The position numbers and the translations under genes were made by a program. From contig NC_092859.1 of NCBI RefSeq assembly GCF_032062135.1, forward strand, positions 23,385,098 through 23,449,097: 64,000 nucleotides of DNA, written 5' to 3'. Of this stretch, positions 35,069 to 48,296 are shown in pieces. A model generated the notes under the pieces. That model saw only the letters and a list, made by a program, of their open reading frames with translations, was not told where the DNA came from and searched no databases. Within the stretch, counting starts at the first letter, position 1; every line of letters starts with the position of its first letter. Source of the DNA: Pyxicephalus adspersus (Eukaryota; Chordata; Amphibia; Anura; Pyxicephalidae).

Positions 35069-38000
35069 TTACCGGAAGCCAAATGTAGCCATCATGGCCC
35101 TCAGGTTGATTGGCACCTCTGTGTACCGGATTATGTATTCGGGGTAGATTTGGTGCTTCTCAAAGACAACAAATATGGAGGGATTGGTCTTACTGTCCAC
35201 ACAGCTGTCATAGAAGCTGGATCCAGAGGTGGATTTTGCAGGTGGACGAAGGTACGATGATGAGCCGCAGATGAAATCTCCCACCAGCACCCGAGCCACG
35301 AACATGATGCACTGTTCAGATTTGGTGTTCTTACAGTATTTGTGTGAATAGGAAGCATCTCTGGCAAAATAACTGCCTGTGCGAAAAAAGAAGCAGCAAG
35401 GTCAACAGGTTCACTGGAATAATAAATACAGAAAAATACACATGAAAAAGTTGTTTTAATATTTTTGTCTTTGGATGTACACTGCTAAGTATGGAGAATC
35501 AGCACACTAATGAGCCTAATGTACATGTTCTCTCCTATCTTGCACTGCATTATGACAGATTGGTTCTTAGTTCTTCTTCCTCCCATAGTCTAAGGTCATC
35601 TTTACCCAGATTTCACTCCTCAGGGAGTCCAGAGTCCTGGAACTTCCCTAACCATGAGCTTGATCCCAGTTGGTGACTCAAGCCCAGACAATGCTAACAA
35701 TATTTCTCATATTTCTTTCATATTTCAAATGTCAGGAGTCCGACATGCTGCAGCTTCCAGAGCTGATCCCTAAACAAATCCTCACCTTTTCCATAAGCAG
35801 TGCCATGTGCCCCACAAATGCGCCAATCAAAGTTCTGTTGGCAGATGGCATCAACTAGATTGGCGCTGGTGCCATGAAACATTCTGCGTTCGTCCACCTT
35901 CTGACCACCATTCTTTTTCTTCATCAGCTCCTTCTGCCTGCAACAAATACATTTACAGAATGACATCTTAATGAATTAGCAGGACCATGGCAAGTGATGG
36001 GTCTTCTTGTGGGGACCACCTAGCAAACATTCCCCTACACATTGATTCTTGGTTTTCCCATTGTTCTCTTCACCAGTCCTCTTTGTAATCTCTGTGGCAT
36101 ATTGGAGATTACCCAGAATGAATGACTAGGGAATGGCGACAATGCTCATGCCTGCACCCTCCGGAGAGGGGGAGAAAGTCACATGCTCCTCCGTACTGGG
36201 TAATTTCAAATCATGCAACAGAGAAACTGAATGTTATGAAGGTATCAGTGGGTAAGGAAGTGGGGGTGGCAAGAGAACCTTTTTCAGAATGGGGTGCAAA
36301 GAGCCTAATTTAAAAAAGGAGAGAGATGCATATCAGTCATTTATACATTTATAAAAAGGCTGCCACATTGAATCTGTACTCCAAGCAGAAAAAAAGACAC
36401 CAACAGTGCAGATCTGTAGATTCTTGTAAGACAAGGGGGTCCAGTTATAAAACGGAATCAGACGTTCCCTTAAACATTCCCTCCTGGGATTCTTCTGGTT
36501 CCATATGTTTCAATAGCAGTAATCAATTCCCATGTTTGAGAATTGTCAGATTCCCTGTTTTATAAAATAGAATCCAGGGAGTCATTTGGGTGTGCTGCAT
36601 TGCTCACACTAATAAGATAATAATAAAAAAATTAGGATATTTGATCCGTGTATTTAGCTGTCTGCAAGGAGTATAGCTTTAGGTTAAAGAAAGCAGCCAA
36701 ATGCTATGTGACAATGGCACTTACCACTGATAGACCTCCCACAGCGCCAAATTCTGGATCCGCTCAATGCTCTGTATTTGCTCTGTAGTGCTGGGAAGTG
36801 TGCGCTGGAACATGCTTTGTATCGTCTTATACTCCTCAGAGGATGAAGCAAGGGGAATTAGCTGGAAATTAATCATCGGTTTGGATTTGAGTTGGCGTCA
36901 TAGTCATAGCATAGGCAAATAACTGTTTAAGTGCATTTGGCAATATATAGTAATTCTATTGTTACAAGGGGTCAGCCATATCTACTCAACACAAAATCCC
37001 AGCTTTATTGTGATCAGTGACTCCTCATTTGCAATGTCATTCTGCCAATTCCTTCAGACATTATAGACAATTATGTCCACAATTTGGAGAGGGCCCTTCT
37101 TGATATATATGACTGCGCTCTGTGTACAATCCCAGCACCATATAGACATAAATGTGCGATCATTTTCGTGTGGCTGAACTTAAGTGCCCTGACCTAACTT
37201 TACGATGAATTAGAGCACCAATTATAAGCTAGGTCCACTCATCCAATATCAGGACCCAACCTCACAAGGGGGCACAAATTCCTACAGACGCACTCTGTGG
37301 TCACAAATTGGAGACATTCTGTATTATTGGCCATGGTTGTGGAATGGGATGACTAGCAAGCTTTTATATATGTAATGATCGGGGTCCACAATCAGGAAAC
37401 CACAAGATGGTAAATTGAAAAATCTATCTATGTGATGGACGTTCCAGTAATAACCAAAAAAGGTTTTTCCTTCTTGTTGCTCTTACCTTGTACCCAACCT
37501 CAGGTAACTGTTTTCGGTCCCAGTGTGCCGGGATTAACTTGTCACTGGCCTTGGATGGATCTGACTTCCTAAAAAGCAAACAAGTCATTCTTTCCCCTCA
37601 CTTTCCAACATCACAATGAAGTTATCTGTGATTTACAACAGGTCCACTTTTCTGGCAGCTCCAGCAGAAAAAACATATTTTTTGTTATTAAAGCCAATGG
37701 AAGCTAAGCATGTGCAGCTGGCATGGCTTGCTATTAAAGAGAACCTGTAGTGATGATACAGCTAATTATTCCCATTCTCTAGGTGAGTGAGTACTTTTGT
37801 AGCATCTCTCAGGATTAGAGGAGTCAAAACTAAATGCCCTTCTATTGCAAAAATCCCTTCAGCTTCCTTTTGGCCTTACCTCATCTTCAGTTTCTGCACA
37901 TCCTCTGCAGACACAAACTTTGGCCTCCGGCACACATGGCGCTCTGTGCCAAAGCGAATGTTCCTCTGCACCATTTCTAGGGGGAGACAATATTAAGGTG

Positions 38001-41000
38001 AGTTAACAGCTGCCCCCCAGAGAAAGCCCTGTATGTGTAATACTACCCCACTGCTGATCACCATCCAAGGGATACCATAGAATTCTGGGTGATACTGGGG
38101 CCAAAGCCAATATTTAAAATGATGACATTTCAAAGGGACTCAAAATACCAAGTATATCAGCCAAATATGATATCCAGGAAAGACTACAACAATGATTTTT
38201 TCTATTTTATGAAATATAAGCATGATATGGTAACAATGTAATGCATGATTCTGGGTAGGTCTGGAGCTTCTTGGTACAGGATTCTGTGCGATTTCCCTTT
38301 TCTTGCTCATAGAGAAAAATAAAATGATAGATTCCTCCTTCTCACCCTTCCAACCCTTAACATACTTCTATGTTGTGCTGTTCTTTTTTTAGCACTTTTG
38401 GAAATATGATGATTCCTAGGTATGACGGCCTTCTATTAGGCAATGTCAGGGCAAAGGAGGGAAATAACTAAGCAGAGCAATGACAAGGATGAGACCTCCA
38501 ATTTTGTCAGATGAACAGGCAGGGAGTGCAGATAAAGCATAACTTGGTATGTGTGCGTGCCCTAATAGCTTTTTTTATGAACAGGAAATTTTTTGGGGGC
38601 AGTAAATTGGTTTGGTTACCCACAGCAATGCTATGATGAAAAGCAGAGTCCTATATTGATAAGCCATGCTGTTCCATGTATGTGTTTCAGGGGTTAATAA
38701 CTGGAACATACCTTTGAAGCTGAGCACATAGCTTTGTTTCCCGGCATTGAACTGGACGCTGGCATTCTCATCAGACAAGAAGACCGTTTCAATGTCATTG
38801 CTGCTTACAGTGGCCGCATTGTGAGCATTGATCTACAAAGCAAATCAGATGGAATCAGTTCTTCGTAACGTTCGTAAGGTCTCAGAGGATACTCACTGCA
38901 ATATGGAATCGTAACAATCTCATTGACTTTTATAGTACGATTCAGTTTTCTAATTATATCACGAGCAATTTCTTGTTGTAGTGAGGATTTATTGCGGTCT
39001 GTGTTCTAGCTGGGGAGATCCACCTTTGTCCTGGTGACCATTGGAACAATATTTTACACTTGTCACCAGAACAGGAAATGTTCAGGAAATAGGCCACCTG
39101 TCTAATAGGGCAGTTTTCTTTATTACTTCCTATCACTTTCTATTAAATTTATGACATGGTGATAAAAGGCCCCCCACCCCAATGTAACCTAGGACCAAGA
39201 AAATACCTAATGAGTATTTTTGCCTTTTTCTTCTTTCTTAAAACTATAAAAATGTAGGGATGAATCCCATGTATGTATTCAAACCCTCTGTAGTTGCTGA
39301 CATCATAGTTCCTTAGCAAGTTTCTTACCTCTTGACCATATTCTATCCACCTGTTATATTCATCCTTCCAGTACCACAGCCAATCAGTTGTGAGGATGAA
39401 GTGGGGAGGTCTGGAGGCAGATGATGGTGTGGAGAGACGTCTCATCTTAAATGATTTATACATCATGGTATTGTAGTTCAACTCTTTTGTTGCATTCCTG
39501 CAAGACAATTCATATATAGTAGTTCATTGTACTACCATGCTGCTCTCTACAGTTCACAATGAGGTACTGCATACCACAACTAGTTTCCTGCAATCTGCAT
39601 TCCTGCAAGACAATTCATATATACTGGTTCATTTTTCTACTAAGTAGAAGGATTGACTGATCTATAACTGAAAGCTTTGCTACAGTGCCAATGCAATAAA
39701 TAACTTTTACAGAGTAGGAAGCTGTATATATTTTGGTGAGAAATTTTCCTACACACAGATAAGATAACTTTCTATGTAGTTAACCAATTGGAAGGAAAGC
39801 TATAATACATAAAGATTGATGAGCAGCAAGTTACACCATATCACCCAAAGTCTGTGGACACCCAACCATCACACCTATAAGAGCTTGCTGGACTTTTAAA
39901 AAACCATGACCATTATTGGGGTTGGCCAATCATTTTAACTTTTCCTCTATTCTTCAGTTCAGGAAAGGCTTTTTACAGGGAGTAAAAGAGATTTAATCTA
40001 CAGAAGTTCTAGCCAGCTAAGTGAACTCTTTCCCAAGCTCTTGTACACAAATGTATAGATTTTATGTACATACTTGTTGTTAGGGTCACAGTACATCCCT
40101 TCCATCCCCTCCATATCCGAAAAGTCCTTCCAGGCGTCATCTATATAAATCTGCCACCTGTACGGGAGGTTATAATGATCCCTAACACAGCGCTCTGTAA
40201 AACACAAAAAAATAGTTCCATAGTGGATAATAAATGGATATTGGTATCTCCTAGAATGTAAGCTCTTTTGGGCAGGGTCCTCTCCTGTGTCACTGTCAGT
40301 ATCCGTCTGTCATGTCTTGCAACCCATATTTAATGTACAGCGCGGCATATTATGTTGGAGCTATATAAATCCTGTAGGTGCCCTGTTGAACCTCGTTATT
40401 ACATAATGCTTACTCTGCTTATGTGTTTTGTAGAGTGATTAGAAAAAGAAGAATCACTTGATCGGGCTAGTTAGTCACATAGTCATCAGATCTTTTAATG
40501 GCTATGCAATTGGCCTACAGGATTATTTTAACATACATAAAAAAATCATATTCCTGTTTTTTTGTTATTGCATTTTTTTATAGTGTTGCATATACTGTAG
40601 GATTTTTTTTCATTATTGGTTTTAATTAATGTATTAATTATACATTATACTTTCAGGAAATGTATTTGTGCTTTTTAGTTAACAACTTTACAGCCTGACC
40701 CTGGGATGATCATCAAATCATGACTGCATAGAGAATAGAGTAGAACAAATGAACATAAGGGGATGTACTGTGGGCTTAGACATGAAGCTTAGCAGTAGTA
40801 ACAATAATACTCAGCAAGGAAATGATTGGTTCTGGTAAGCAGATCCAATTTATTTGATAGAAGGATTGTTTAGAAAGTTCACTATTACCTTTGAAGCTGC
40901 AGTTGTTTAAGATGAAATAAAGACAAATCTCCTCCACAGGCTGACAGCTGGTGGATTTTTGGACTGCTTGCTTATCTAGAAATCAAGTGCATTACAATGT

Positions 41001-44000
41001 AAACATTTTAAAATAAAGTAATAAATAATAAAAAGGATAATTATTAGCAGGTCAATATTGTATCTTTTCTGCTATTAGACATCACCTATCCATTAAAACC
41101 ACTAGACACTGCTAACCATTGCCCCATTATTCCTTACTCTCCATTATTAATACCTACCCATCATTGCCCAGAAACACCCTACTTTCTCTTTTTAATCACT
41201 GACCTATCATTGCCCGATTACCACTTCTGTTCCCTATTAACCACCTACCCATCACCATCCCACCACTATCTCCTAATACATACCTACCCATAGCTAACCC
41301 TTAAAAAACACTGTTTTTAAGGGTTTTTTAAAAAAATGTATCTCTGCCTACCACACCAAGACTAAAATGCCCCTTCCCCATGTATCCTTCACATATCTGC
41401 CCCCTGCCCTCTAAAATACCCTGCTCGTGACTGTCCCTTGTTCTCCAGTGTTCCATGCCCTTCAATAACTAATTAGATCCTATGTCCAAGCTGTTCAATG
41501 ACCTATTACCTGCAATGGTCTTGCTCACTAGTGATCCATTCCCTACAATGTCACTTGCCTTCCCTCAAATGAACCATTTAGTCTAAAGTTACCTAGCCCT
41601 AAATGAGCCCTACCCTTTAATGACCCTTCTCTTCAATGCTCTTCAAACCCTTGCTCTTCTATGAACTTTGCCCCCCAAAATCCTCTGCCATTCAATGGTC
41701 CTATCATGTTTTCTGCACTTTAAAGATGCACGTTAGCCAACTGCACCTGCCACACAATGCTACCTGCTTTCCAGTGACCCATATCTACAATCTCCCTTGC
41801 CCCTCAATGTCCATGACGCTTCATTGTCACATAACTTCAAATGCTTCCCATCTTCCAATGCTCCCTGTCCTCTTATATCCCGCCATTCCATCCCCCTGCC
41901 ATCCAATATCTCCTGTCCATCACTGTACCCTGCTACCAATGAAATACTCTCTTCAATGTTCCCTTGCTCTTCAATAACTTTCTATAATATTATCTATCTT
42001 CCAATTTCTTCCAACATCTTCTTCCAACTTCTTCCAACCATTTCTTCCAACATCACCTGCTCTCCAGTGTCTCATTTCATCCAATATCTCCGACTTTCAA
42101 TGGATTCTTACCTTCAACATCCCCTGCCCTCCAATCACTTAGTTCATCCAACGTTCCCTACCTTCCAATGTCCTCTGCCCATCACTACCCCTTACCCTTC
42201 AAGAAACCATGCCAGTTAATATCTCCAGTCATCATATGATTCCTACTCTTCAATGATCTTTGCCCTTTAATGATTCTGCCCTTCCCTGTCCCATGTTTCC
42301 CAATGTTTCCTTCTCTCCAATGGCAAATGTTCAATCTGTTCTCCAAAGTCCCATGTCTTCCAATGTATCCTGAAATTCATAAACCATGCCTTTTAATGTC
42401 CATTGTTTTTCAAGTTCACTGACCTCCAATGATCAGTTTCCCATTGTCCATTGTCCCCTTTCCTCCAACAATTTGTTCTACAATGTCCCCAACCCTCCAA
42501 TGTGACATGACTTTCAATGTTACCAATCTTCCAATATCAGATTCTCTTCAATGCCCCACTGACATCCAATGTCTTCTTTACATCAGTGTCCCCCACCCAT
42601 CAATGTCCATCATACTCCCATGTCAATGGAATATGAATACCTTCCATGTCCCTCATACTCCTATGTCCCTGCCATTTAATATCACCTGGCTCAAGGGTGT
42701 CCTTGTTCACATAAAGGCATGCAGCAGATTCCACTTTCTGATATAATCAATGGAATCTGAATACCTTCCATGTCCCTCTCAAACCTATACCAAGACATAA
42801 TCACTCCATAAGGACAGAGCCCAGAGAGGGCTAGTTATGAAAGTGTTACACTCCAGATTGGTCAGGCTGATGATGGCTGAAAAGGCAATGCAGGGTTCTG
42901 GACCCACTGGCTGTGAGCCCATTGAGTAAAGGTTATAAAAATAGGTGATATTGTGGACCAATACATCAATAAACAGGGAATAAATTCTACAAGTTCTCAC
43001 CTTTACTTGCAGGGGATTTAGGCTCTGCTTTTGGTGTAGCATTGGTATTGTTTTTTATGGCACTGGCGTTCAAGTATAACTGCAGAATTTGTGGCAAAAG
43101 ACTGGCAGCCAGGCCCCATTTAATAAGCTTTTGCCGCGTCTCCTCCTCGCTGAGGTCATGTGACCTCTTGCATTGACTTCCAAACTTGCAGTCGCCCTGC
43201 AGGAAGTGTTGACAGACATGCAGCTTGTTGCAATTGGTTTTGAAGGTGCAGGAGCCGTAGGAACCCTCACCGCGGTTGTAGTGTAGGCAGACCTATTGAG
43301 GAGGTAATAAATGATCCGACAAAAACACAAAGTATCCAGACTAAATGCTAAGATAAAGGACATAACAGAAAACAGCTGAGCACAGCAACCTCATTAAAAC
43401 TTTGTAAACTTTGCATTTTTTCCTGTATGTCATTGCATAATTTTTATTATGTAAATCAGGGGACCCAACCACCGCTCCGCAGACCTGTACTGGGCAATGG
43501 GTTGTGCCGAATCGCACCACAACCATCCTTGTCAGCTGCAGTCTTCGCTGCGGCAGGAATGATCTGTGTCCTGACATTTTATTCAGCCTAACACATAAGC
43601 TGGTTTGTGTGCTGGCTAAATGAAATGACAGAAGAGAAGACACAGATCCTTCCTGCCACAATGAAGACTGCGGCCGTCCAGGACAGACAATCTCTAAATA
43701 TATATAACACTTTGCTGAAATGTGTTTTTTATACTTTTGAATCAAAAGTAGAAAAATTATCTTGCATGACCGTTCCACGGTGTAAAAAAGGTTGCAGAGC
43801 ACTGATTTAGATTATTATTATTAATATTAATATTAATAAACAGGATTTATATAGCGCCAATGTATTACACATCACTGTACATTAAATAGAGGTTACAAAT
43901 GACAGACGAAAACAGACAGTCACACAGGAGGAGAGAACCCTGCCCCGAGGAGCTTACAATCTAGGAGGTGGGGGAAGTATCACACAATAAGAAGGGAGAT

Positions 44001-47000
44001 ATGTAGTGGTGGGAAGTAGTGATGGTTTCAAATGACGGAAGAAGCCGGGAAGGCAAGTCTGAAAAAATGGGTTTTCAGCGCCCTTTTAAATGAGCAGAAA
44101 GTAGGAGGAAGCCGAATAGGACGAGGAAGACCATTCCAAAGAGTTGGGGCAGCTCTAGAGAAGTCTTAGAGCCATGCGTGTGATGGGGTTATGAGTCAGG
44201 AAGTCATTAGTGGGTCATTGGAGGAGCAGAAACAACGGCTGGGGAAGTATTTTTCTATCAGGTCAGAAAGGTAAGTGGGACAATAACTGTGTAGGGATTG
44301 GAAGACAAAGCACAGGAGCTTGAATTTGATTTTAAGGTGAAATGGAAGTCAATGGAGAGAACAAAGAGATGCAGTGGAAGAGGAGCGGAGGGAAGGATGG
44401 ATGATTCTGGCTGCAGCATTCATAATAGATTGTAGAGAGTCGGGTTAGTGGAATACCAGAGAGGAGGATGTTACAGTAGTCCAGATGAGAGATGATAAGA
44501 GCGTGTACAAGGAGTTTGGTGGTCTCAGGGGACAGGTAGGGGCGGATTTTGGAGATGTTGCGCAGGTGAAAGTGACAGGACCTGGAAATGTTCTGAATAT
44601 GGGGGGTGAATGAGAGGGCCGAGTAAAAGATGACTTTTGTGTCATGTTATGTGTTGGTAACAGTTAGGGGGAGATTTGGAATTGGGGGGGAGTAGATGAG
44701 TTTTGTTTTATCCAAGTTGATAATTAGGTTTCTCTTTTAATTTACTTAATATTTTTCATTCACTGCCTAGGGCCCATTCACACCAGCAGTTGCAACGCAA
44801 AACCAATGCAATTTGACATACTTATTTTTGCTTTTGTAAACCAATATCAGTGTGCATAAAAAAAAGACATGCAACATTTTTTGCAGTATGTTTTGATACG
44901 CTGTAATGTATCACAACACACTGTCATACATAAGCATAAAAAGTAATAAAACAGACTACAAGTTCACTCTCTGTAAAGACAAACGCACACAATAACACAT
45001 GAACGGTGGTGTAGTTGAGCCTTGAAATACATTATAAGGACCAAACACATTTGGACCCCCAGACCCCCCCCCCGGCCTCTTTTAGTTGGGCGTACCACCC
45101 GGCACTTTTCAGTAACCACCCGGCTATTTTTGGGTGGTTACAGATGAGTTGGGTCACAATACAGGGGCTGCTACCTGCCTACAATTTCTTCCCATCCAGT
45201 CTAAAAAAAATCTGGGTAGGCACTATTTATCGTCTCACATTCCTTCTGCAAAGTACAGAAGATTCTGCCTGGCTGTAAATTACAGGTGACAACTCCCAGC
45301 CATTCCTCCATGGTACAAATCTATCTGCTACTTCCACGGACTGCTCCAATTGGAAATCAGGATATCATTTCATAACCTGTAGCTGCTAGAATGCAAACAA
45401 ATATTACTGTGACTACTTTACCATGGAGAAGCAAATACACAGCCCAACAACCTAAGAAATGAGGTCCTCATTTCTTAGGGTGTTGTTTTTTTTATTATTT
45501 ATTTGTTTTTAATATTATTTATTTTTATTTTTTTAATCTTTTTTTGTTTTTTTTAGGTGTTTCAACACCCTAAGAAATGAGAGCCAATCCTCCTCCCGGA
45601 GTACACAAATTGTACATCCTATATATAGAGGAATACAGCATTCCGTGAGACGATTCTTGTTTTTTGTAATTATCTGACCTGTGGCCACACAATGGTCCTA
45701 CTAAGCTTTAAAAGATTTCAGGGAGCTTTGCATTTTTTAAATATTTCTTATTAAATTGGTTCTAAATTGTTAGTGGAAACTTAGGCTAGGTACAAACGTG
45801 CAATAATTATCATTGGAAACGAATGACTAACGACCGATCGGTTGATAATCGTTAACAAAAAAAGTGCACAACGACTGGTCAATGACGCCGATGAGCAAGG
45901 AATGTCGCTGGAAACGAACAATCGTTTTGGCAGATTGGATTGGGCGATGATTGTTTGCTATGTATTGTGTGTAGGGTCGTTCAGTGATCAACGCCGGCCA
46001 CAGTAAATAGGGGAGCAGCGGCAAGGGGGCGGCACCGGAGCTCCAGCGGCTTTGGTAGTTCCGGCTAGGCCGTATCTGGTCTAAAGGCCAGAGTTTGCCA
46101 ACCCCTGACATAGACGAACGAGGAATCTCGCTGGAAACGACGATTGTTCGTAATCTACTGTGTGTATGGTCGTTCAGTGATCGTGGATTGTTCTGTGATA
46201 CACTTTCCCCTGTACATTATTGGTGGATTATATTTGAATGATCGTAACATTACAGCATGTACAGAATTGTGCACAATACGATTGTTCAAAATATTCGGGA
46301 ATAATCGTTGATTGTTCGTTTTCAAACGATAATTATTGCATGTGTGTACCTAGCCTTAGATTTGGATGGAGAGTAAAACAAATAAAACCTGTTTATATTT
46401 TTTGTTTATGTTTGTTTGTTTTTTTATTTTGCAATATTTTCACTTTCTAAATAGAAAGAAAACCCCAATGTGTCACCAGACAGAGATTTCACCTCTCTTT
46501 CTGTTCTGACAACTGTAAAAGTTTCAATTTCTTATTTCTCGGCAGGAACACATCCAGCAATGCAGCCCCATTCACCCATTTTATAATATCATGTTCCTTA
46601 CATCAGGTAGAAGGGCGGGATCATTCTGTAACAGCAGATAGCGCAGCTCTGTTATGGTCAATCTGTCTAGATGGAATTTCTTCAGCACCTTTATGGCTTT
46701 ATCTGTATCAATGCGATGATCAAATTTACAGCGTGGCCTGGAAAACAAAGTACAATGTGTCAGAAATGTTCGGAAAGATGCAAAAATGAAATAAAAAAAA
46801 TTAGGAGATAGAAATGATTGGGGGGAAGGGAAGAAAGAAAGGGAGATAGGAGCAAAAAGAAATGGAGGAGGTGAGAGGCACAGGACAAAGGGAAAGAAAG
46901 GGAGGAAGGGGAAGGAAAAGGAATGGAGGGAGAATGGAAATGTAGAAGGCATAGAAAGAAAGGAAAAGGAAGAAAGAAGGGAAAGAAGGTAAATTCTTTT

Positions 47001-47728
47001 GAAAAATTCCATAAAGGAATCTCCCAGATCTGACAGCTCCCCTATCATATAATACAATAGTTAGAACATTGTTGTGTTAATATAATTACATCTAATGGAA
47101 TGGCCACATTTACCCCATATCCTCAATGTCCCCCCCCTAGTGGCAGTTGGAATGTTCACTATTTCTCCTGGATGATGAGTCATTGTGAACAGGTGGACTG
47201 ACAATAAGCATTGGGCCAGGATCCTTTAACAAAGTTCACCCTCCATGGACTGTAAACTACTGTAGCACAAAGGTTGCATTTTCTACTATTTCTGCTGTTT
47301 CCTGCTAAAGTGCCCAAGGCAAATGCCTACACACTAAATGACCAGGACTCCTATTTGATGCAGAGTGTGATTTGATGTGAAAATATAGCTACCCATGTAC
47401 ACACAGAATGGCAGACAATGCAGAAAAATAAGTATAAATATTACCTGGTGCAGCCCCCCAGGATGAAATAGCGACACAGGTGGAGATTTTCGCAGTCGCC
47501 TGCACACTCATGGTTCCGGTCAGCACACATACGCAGCTGACTGGCATACACCACAAGCTGAGCACTGTCCTGATTTCTGGTCACCAGGCTATGACCTTCC
47601 TCCATATCCATCAGTTGGGACAACTGCTCTGGAGTTATCTGCAGAGCCTGAGCCAATTGCCCCTGCTCCATACTGCCCCCATTGGAGCACAGCACTCTAC
47701 AGAGGCGCAGAGAGAGGGGGTCACACAT
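35069..47728 (-). CDS. PARP12: PARP12, mono-ADP-ribosyltransferase with CCCH zinc fingers
   Basis: Interferon-induced RNA-binding mono-ADP-ribosyltransferase (family knowledge). Exons, minus strand in transcript order: 47445-47728, 46602-46737, 43001-43292, 40889-40975, 40074-40194, 39329-39497, 38712-38832, 37880-37976, 37487-37568, 36725-36861, 35786-35937, 35069-35376. All introns are GT-AG and phases join to 661 aa (human about 701). Five CCCH fingers: C68/C75/C79/H83, C85/C93/C98/H102, C142/C155/C161/H165, C167/C175/C181/H185, C255/C263/C269/H273. WWE domains follow ([25 protein letters not shown]). The PARP fold has [19 protein letters not shown] and PSIFVVFEK, with triad positions His530, Tyr562 and Ile642, the H-Y-I set of mono-ARTs. 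It starts 1,011 bp from the divergent ZC3HAV1 start and converges on TBXAS1. Confidence 0.95.
36437..36570. repeat. Diverged palindromic element in PARP12 intron
   Basis: TTATAAAACGGAATCAGACG at the left mirrors GTCAGATTCCCTGTTTTATAA at the right, with CATATGTTTCAATAGCAGTAA in the centre as in the 5853-5964 family (reverse orientation). Arms are imperfect. Confidence 0.5.
40250..40385 (+). mobile_element. L2-like LINE 3' tail in PARP12 intron
   Basis: AGAATGTAAGCTCTTTTGGG, TATTTAATGTACAGCGCGGC and GAGCTATATAAATCCTGT match the shared LINE tail. The microsatellite tail is lost. It is antisense to PARP12. Confidence 0.65.
41085..42720. repeat. Long degenerate C/T-rich satellite-like tract in PARP12 intron 3
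   Basis: About 1.6 kb consists of irregular variants of words such as CTTCAATGTCCC, CCTGCCCTCCAATG and TTCCAATGACCC, spaced about 18-22 bp apart. Purine-poor composition keeps frames open (up to 140 codons), but these reading frames are not coding. The units are too diverged to give one clean consensus by eye. Confidence 0.65.
43812..44740 (-). mobile_element. L2-like LINE with reverse transcriptase C-terminus (minus strand)
   Basis: This is the longest copy of the family. Minus-strand frames include [30 protein letters not shown] and LLSGIPL, which fit the end of L2/CR1-class reverse transcriptase. They are followed by NQIQAPVLC and [12 protein letters not shown] in shifted frames, then the shared 3'UTR and an (ATT)n-like tail at 43816-43840. 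Several stops and frameshifts show it is dead. It lies in PARP12 intron 2, in the sense direction of PARP12. Confidence 0.85.
45451..45581. repeat. Nested inverted repeat around a T-rich core
   Basis: CCTAAGAAATGAGG (45451-45464) is mirrored at once by CCTCATTTCTTAGG (45466-45479). In addition CTCATTTCTTAGGGTGTTG (45467-45485) is exactly mirrored by CAACACCCTAAGAAATGAG (45563-45581) across a T-rich core of about 77 bp. Three arms mean two alternative hairpins are possible. Confidence 0.65.
45781..46358. mobile_element. Long palindromic MITE, terminal repeats GGCTAGGTACA..TTGCA
   Basis: TTAGGCTAGGTACAAACGTG at the left mirrors CATGTGTGTACCTAGCCTTA at the right, and pairing continues inward (AATAATTATCATTGGAAACG against ATTATCGTTTGAAAACGAAC) for about 40 bp. 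The interior repeats CGAACAATCGTT-like words. Ends are shared with the shorter copies at 2991-3320 and 60489-60817. Confidence 0.7.
46790..46990. repeat. Polypurine tract in PARP12 intron 1
   Basis: About 200 bp of nearly pure A/G on the plus strand, with GGGAAGAAAGAAAGGGAGA and GGAAGGGGAAGGAAAAGG. Read with PARP12 it is a polypyrimidine run about 45 bp or more downstream of the exon-2 acceptor on the genomic plus side. Mirror symmetry could allow triplex DNA. Confidence 0.7.
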
Positions 47729-48296
47729 GTTCGGGGTTCTTATAATGATCTATGGATTTTCCTTGCTCCTCCTACAATTATCTGTCCACACGTTTTGTTC
47801 ACAGACCCTCTCTACTCTAAGACTGTCAACAATGCTTCAATAGTTATAACTAAATATCAGAACTTATTCAGGTCCTTTACTAATCCATGCAATCAAATTG
47901 CTCCAATCTAACTGGCAGCTCTGTACTGGAAGCTACTGAATGGGATCTATTGAATCTACCCAATCAATCAACAGAGCTCAACCCTTGTGACTCAATATCC
48001 AACCCCCGCGGATCAGCTGTCCAGAGAATCCTCCAATTAAATGTTAATGTTTTAGCTACAATTTGCCAAAATATTATAATATTTGCCAATATAATTATTA
48101 AAATTATTTTTTATATTGCTCCTGTTTTTGCATTGCTGATCCCAAAATCTCACCTAATTATTAACAAAATATTCAAGTCTGTGTCTCTCCAATTCAAAGC
48201 ACTAAAGATTTCTGCCCATCCCAGCCAAATTTAAAATATTATCCCGGCAATAGCTGTGATTGGCTATAGAGAGGCCCCTAAACTGCTCCTCTTGTC

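Noticed and set aside
41636..42746. Plus-strand frames of 105-140 codons
   Set aside because: They lie in a pyrimidine-rich satellite-like tract inside a PARP12 intron; low stop density follows from composition.
46581..47057. 158-codon minus-strand frame that extends PARP12 exon 2 upstream
   Set aside because: The Phe/Ser/Pro-rich N-terminal part is intron 1 polypyrimidine tract read through the acceptor at 46738-46739; the real exon begins at 46737.
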